From: Candidatus Melainabacteria bacterium
GTDB lineage: Bacteria > Cyanobacteriota > Vampirovibrionia > Obscuribacterales > Obscuribacteraceae
DNA: 50,503 nucleotides
Direction of reading: 5' to 3'
Assembly (NCBI GenBank): GCA_017307165.1
Contig: JAFKGK010000017.1
Span: 1-50,503 of the forward strand
Position numbers and translations under genes: made by a program. Numbering within the stretch: the stretch's first letter is position 1; every line of letters starts with the position of its first letter. Below, one piece after another: positions 50,422-50,503 of the stretch. Below the pieces are notes generated by a model. That model worked only from the letters and a program-made list of their open reading frames with translations, was not told the DNA's origin and ran no database searches.

Positions 50422-50503
50422 ATGACACCAAAAACAAAAAAAAGGGATTTGCTGGATGAACTGATCCGCGAGCACTTGGCTGAAGGCAAACATCCGAAGG
50501 AGC
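50422..50503 (+). CDS. Start of a gene cut by the window edge, possibly an IS256-type transposase
   Basis: ATG 50422 follows a strong AGAGAGGAG. The visible 27 residues (MTPKTKKRDLLDELIREHL then AEGKHPKE) are basic and then helical. L-L-D-E-L-I followed by a polar turn resembles the opening of IS256-family transposases, but this is too little to assign. GTGTCAAAG at 50372 could be part of a terminal repeat. Other small regulators could begin the same way. Confidence 0.45.
   Translation, partial: MTPKTKKRDLLDELIREHLAEGKHPKE

Overview
The window looks like a bacterial chromosome fragment of moderate GC with frequent GTG and TTG starts. It is rich in large membrane-bound Hanks-type Ser/Thr kinases and also carries HemQ, topoisomerase IB, a UmuDC pair, a phytochrome-type histidine kinase with an Rcp1-like regulator, and aminopropyl-polyamine genes. 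My best guess, by inference only, is an uncultured Cyanobacteria-related heterotroph (Candidatus Obscuribacter / Melainabacteria type). No rRNA, tRNA or CRISPR array was seen that could fix the taxonomy.

Layout. 1-148: right end of an IS3-family element. 167-5092 (minus): a UPF1-like SF1B helicase followed by a NERD-UvrD helicase, then an SDR oxidoreductase; the helicase pair resembles an accessory or defence cassette. 5213-11402: HrpB helicase, a conserved hypothetical, an MFS transporter, a doubtful ORF, and topoisomerase IB. 11428-15769 (minus): a GH13/GH63 carbohydrate operon. 15888-24310 (plus): two overlapping Ser/Thr kinases with a duplicated N-terminal cysteine module and a repeat-rich tail after the membrane segment, a rhomboid protease, an M23 peptidase, two SAF-domain envelope proteins, and 3-methyladenine glycosylase. 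24384-25241 (minus): HemQ, ending at a clear terminator. 25426-26865: S41 protease.

26951-38050 is the most striking part. Five consecutive kinase genes (called A to E here) share an almost invariant catalytic domain of about 232 codons. Each joins it to a different N-terminal tail and a different multi-pass membrane and C-terminal region. The shared part is a patchwork of exact and divergent tracts, as expected from recurrent gene conversion or domain shuffling. The genes overlap or lie within 28 bp of each other and probably form one operon.

38129-42084: a HExxH metalloprotease, then AdoMet decarboxylase, an aminopropyltransferase, an RMD1/DUF155-like membrane protein and an exported hypothetical. 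42150-43849: UmuD and UmuC; the UmuD has alanine at the catalytic serine position. 43954-46638: a small secreted Tyr/Arg-rich protein, a strong hairpin, and a CHASE3-like histidine kinase with its response regulator. 46737-50364: a small hypothetical, a hexose-6-phosphate mutarotase, an NAGPA-type lipoprotein and an anchored beta-propeller-like protein. A new gene, possibly a transposase, begins at the right edge.

The dominant theme is envelope-linked signalling (seven Ser/Thr kinases and one two-component pair) alongside envelope proteolysis, with DNA repair and genome-maintenance genes between.
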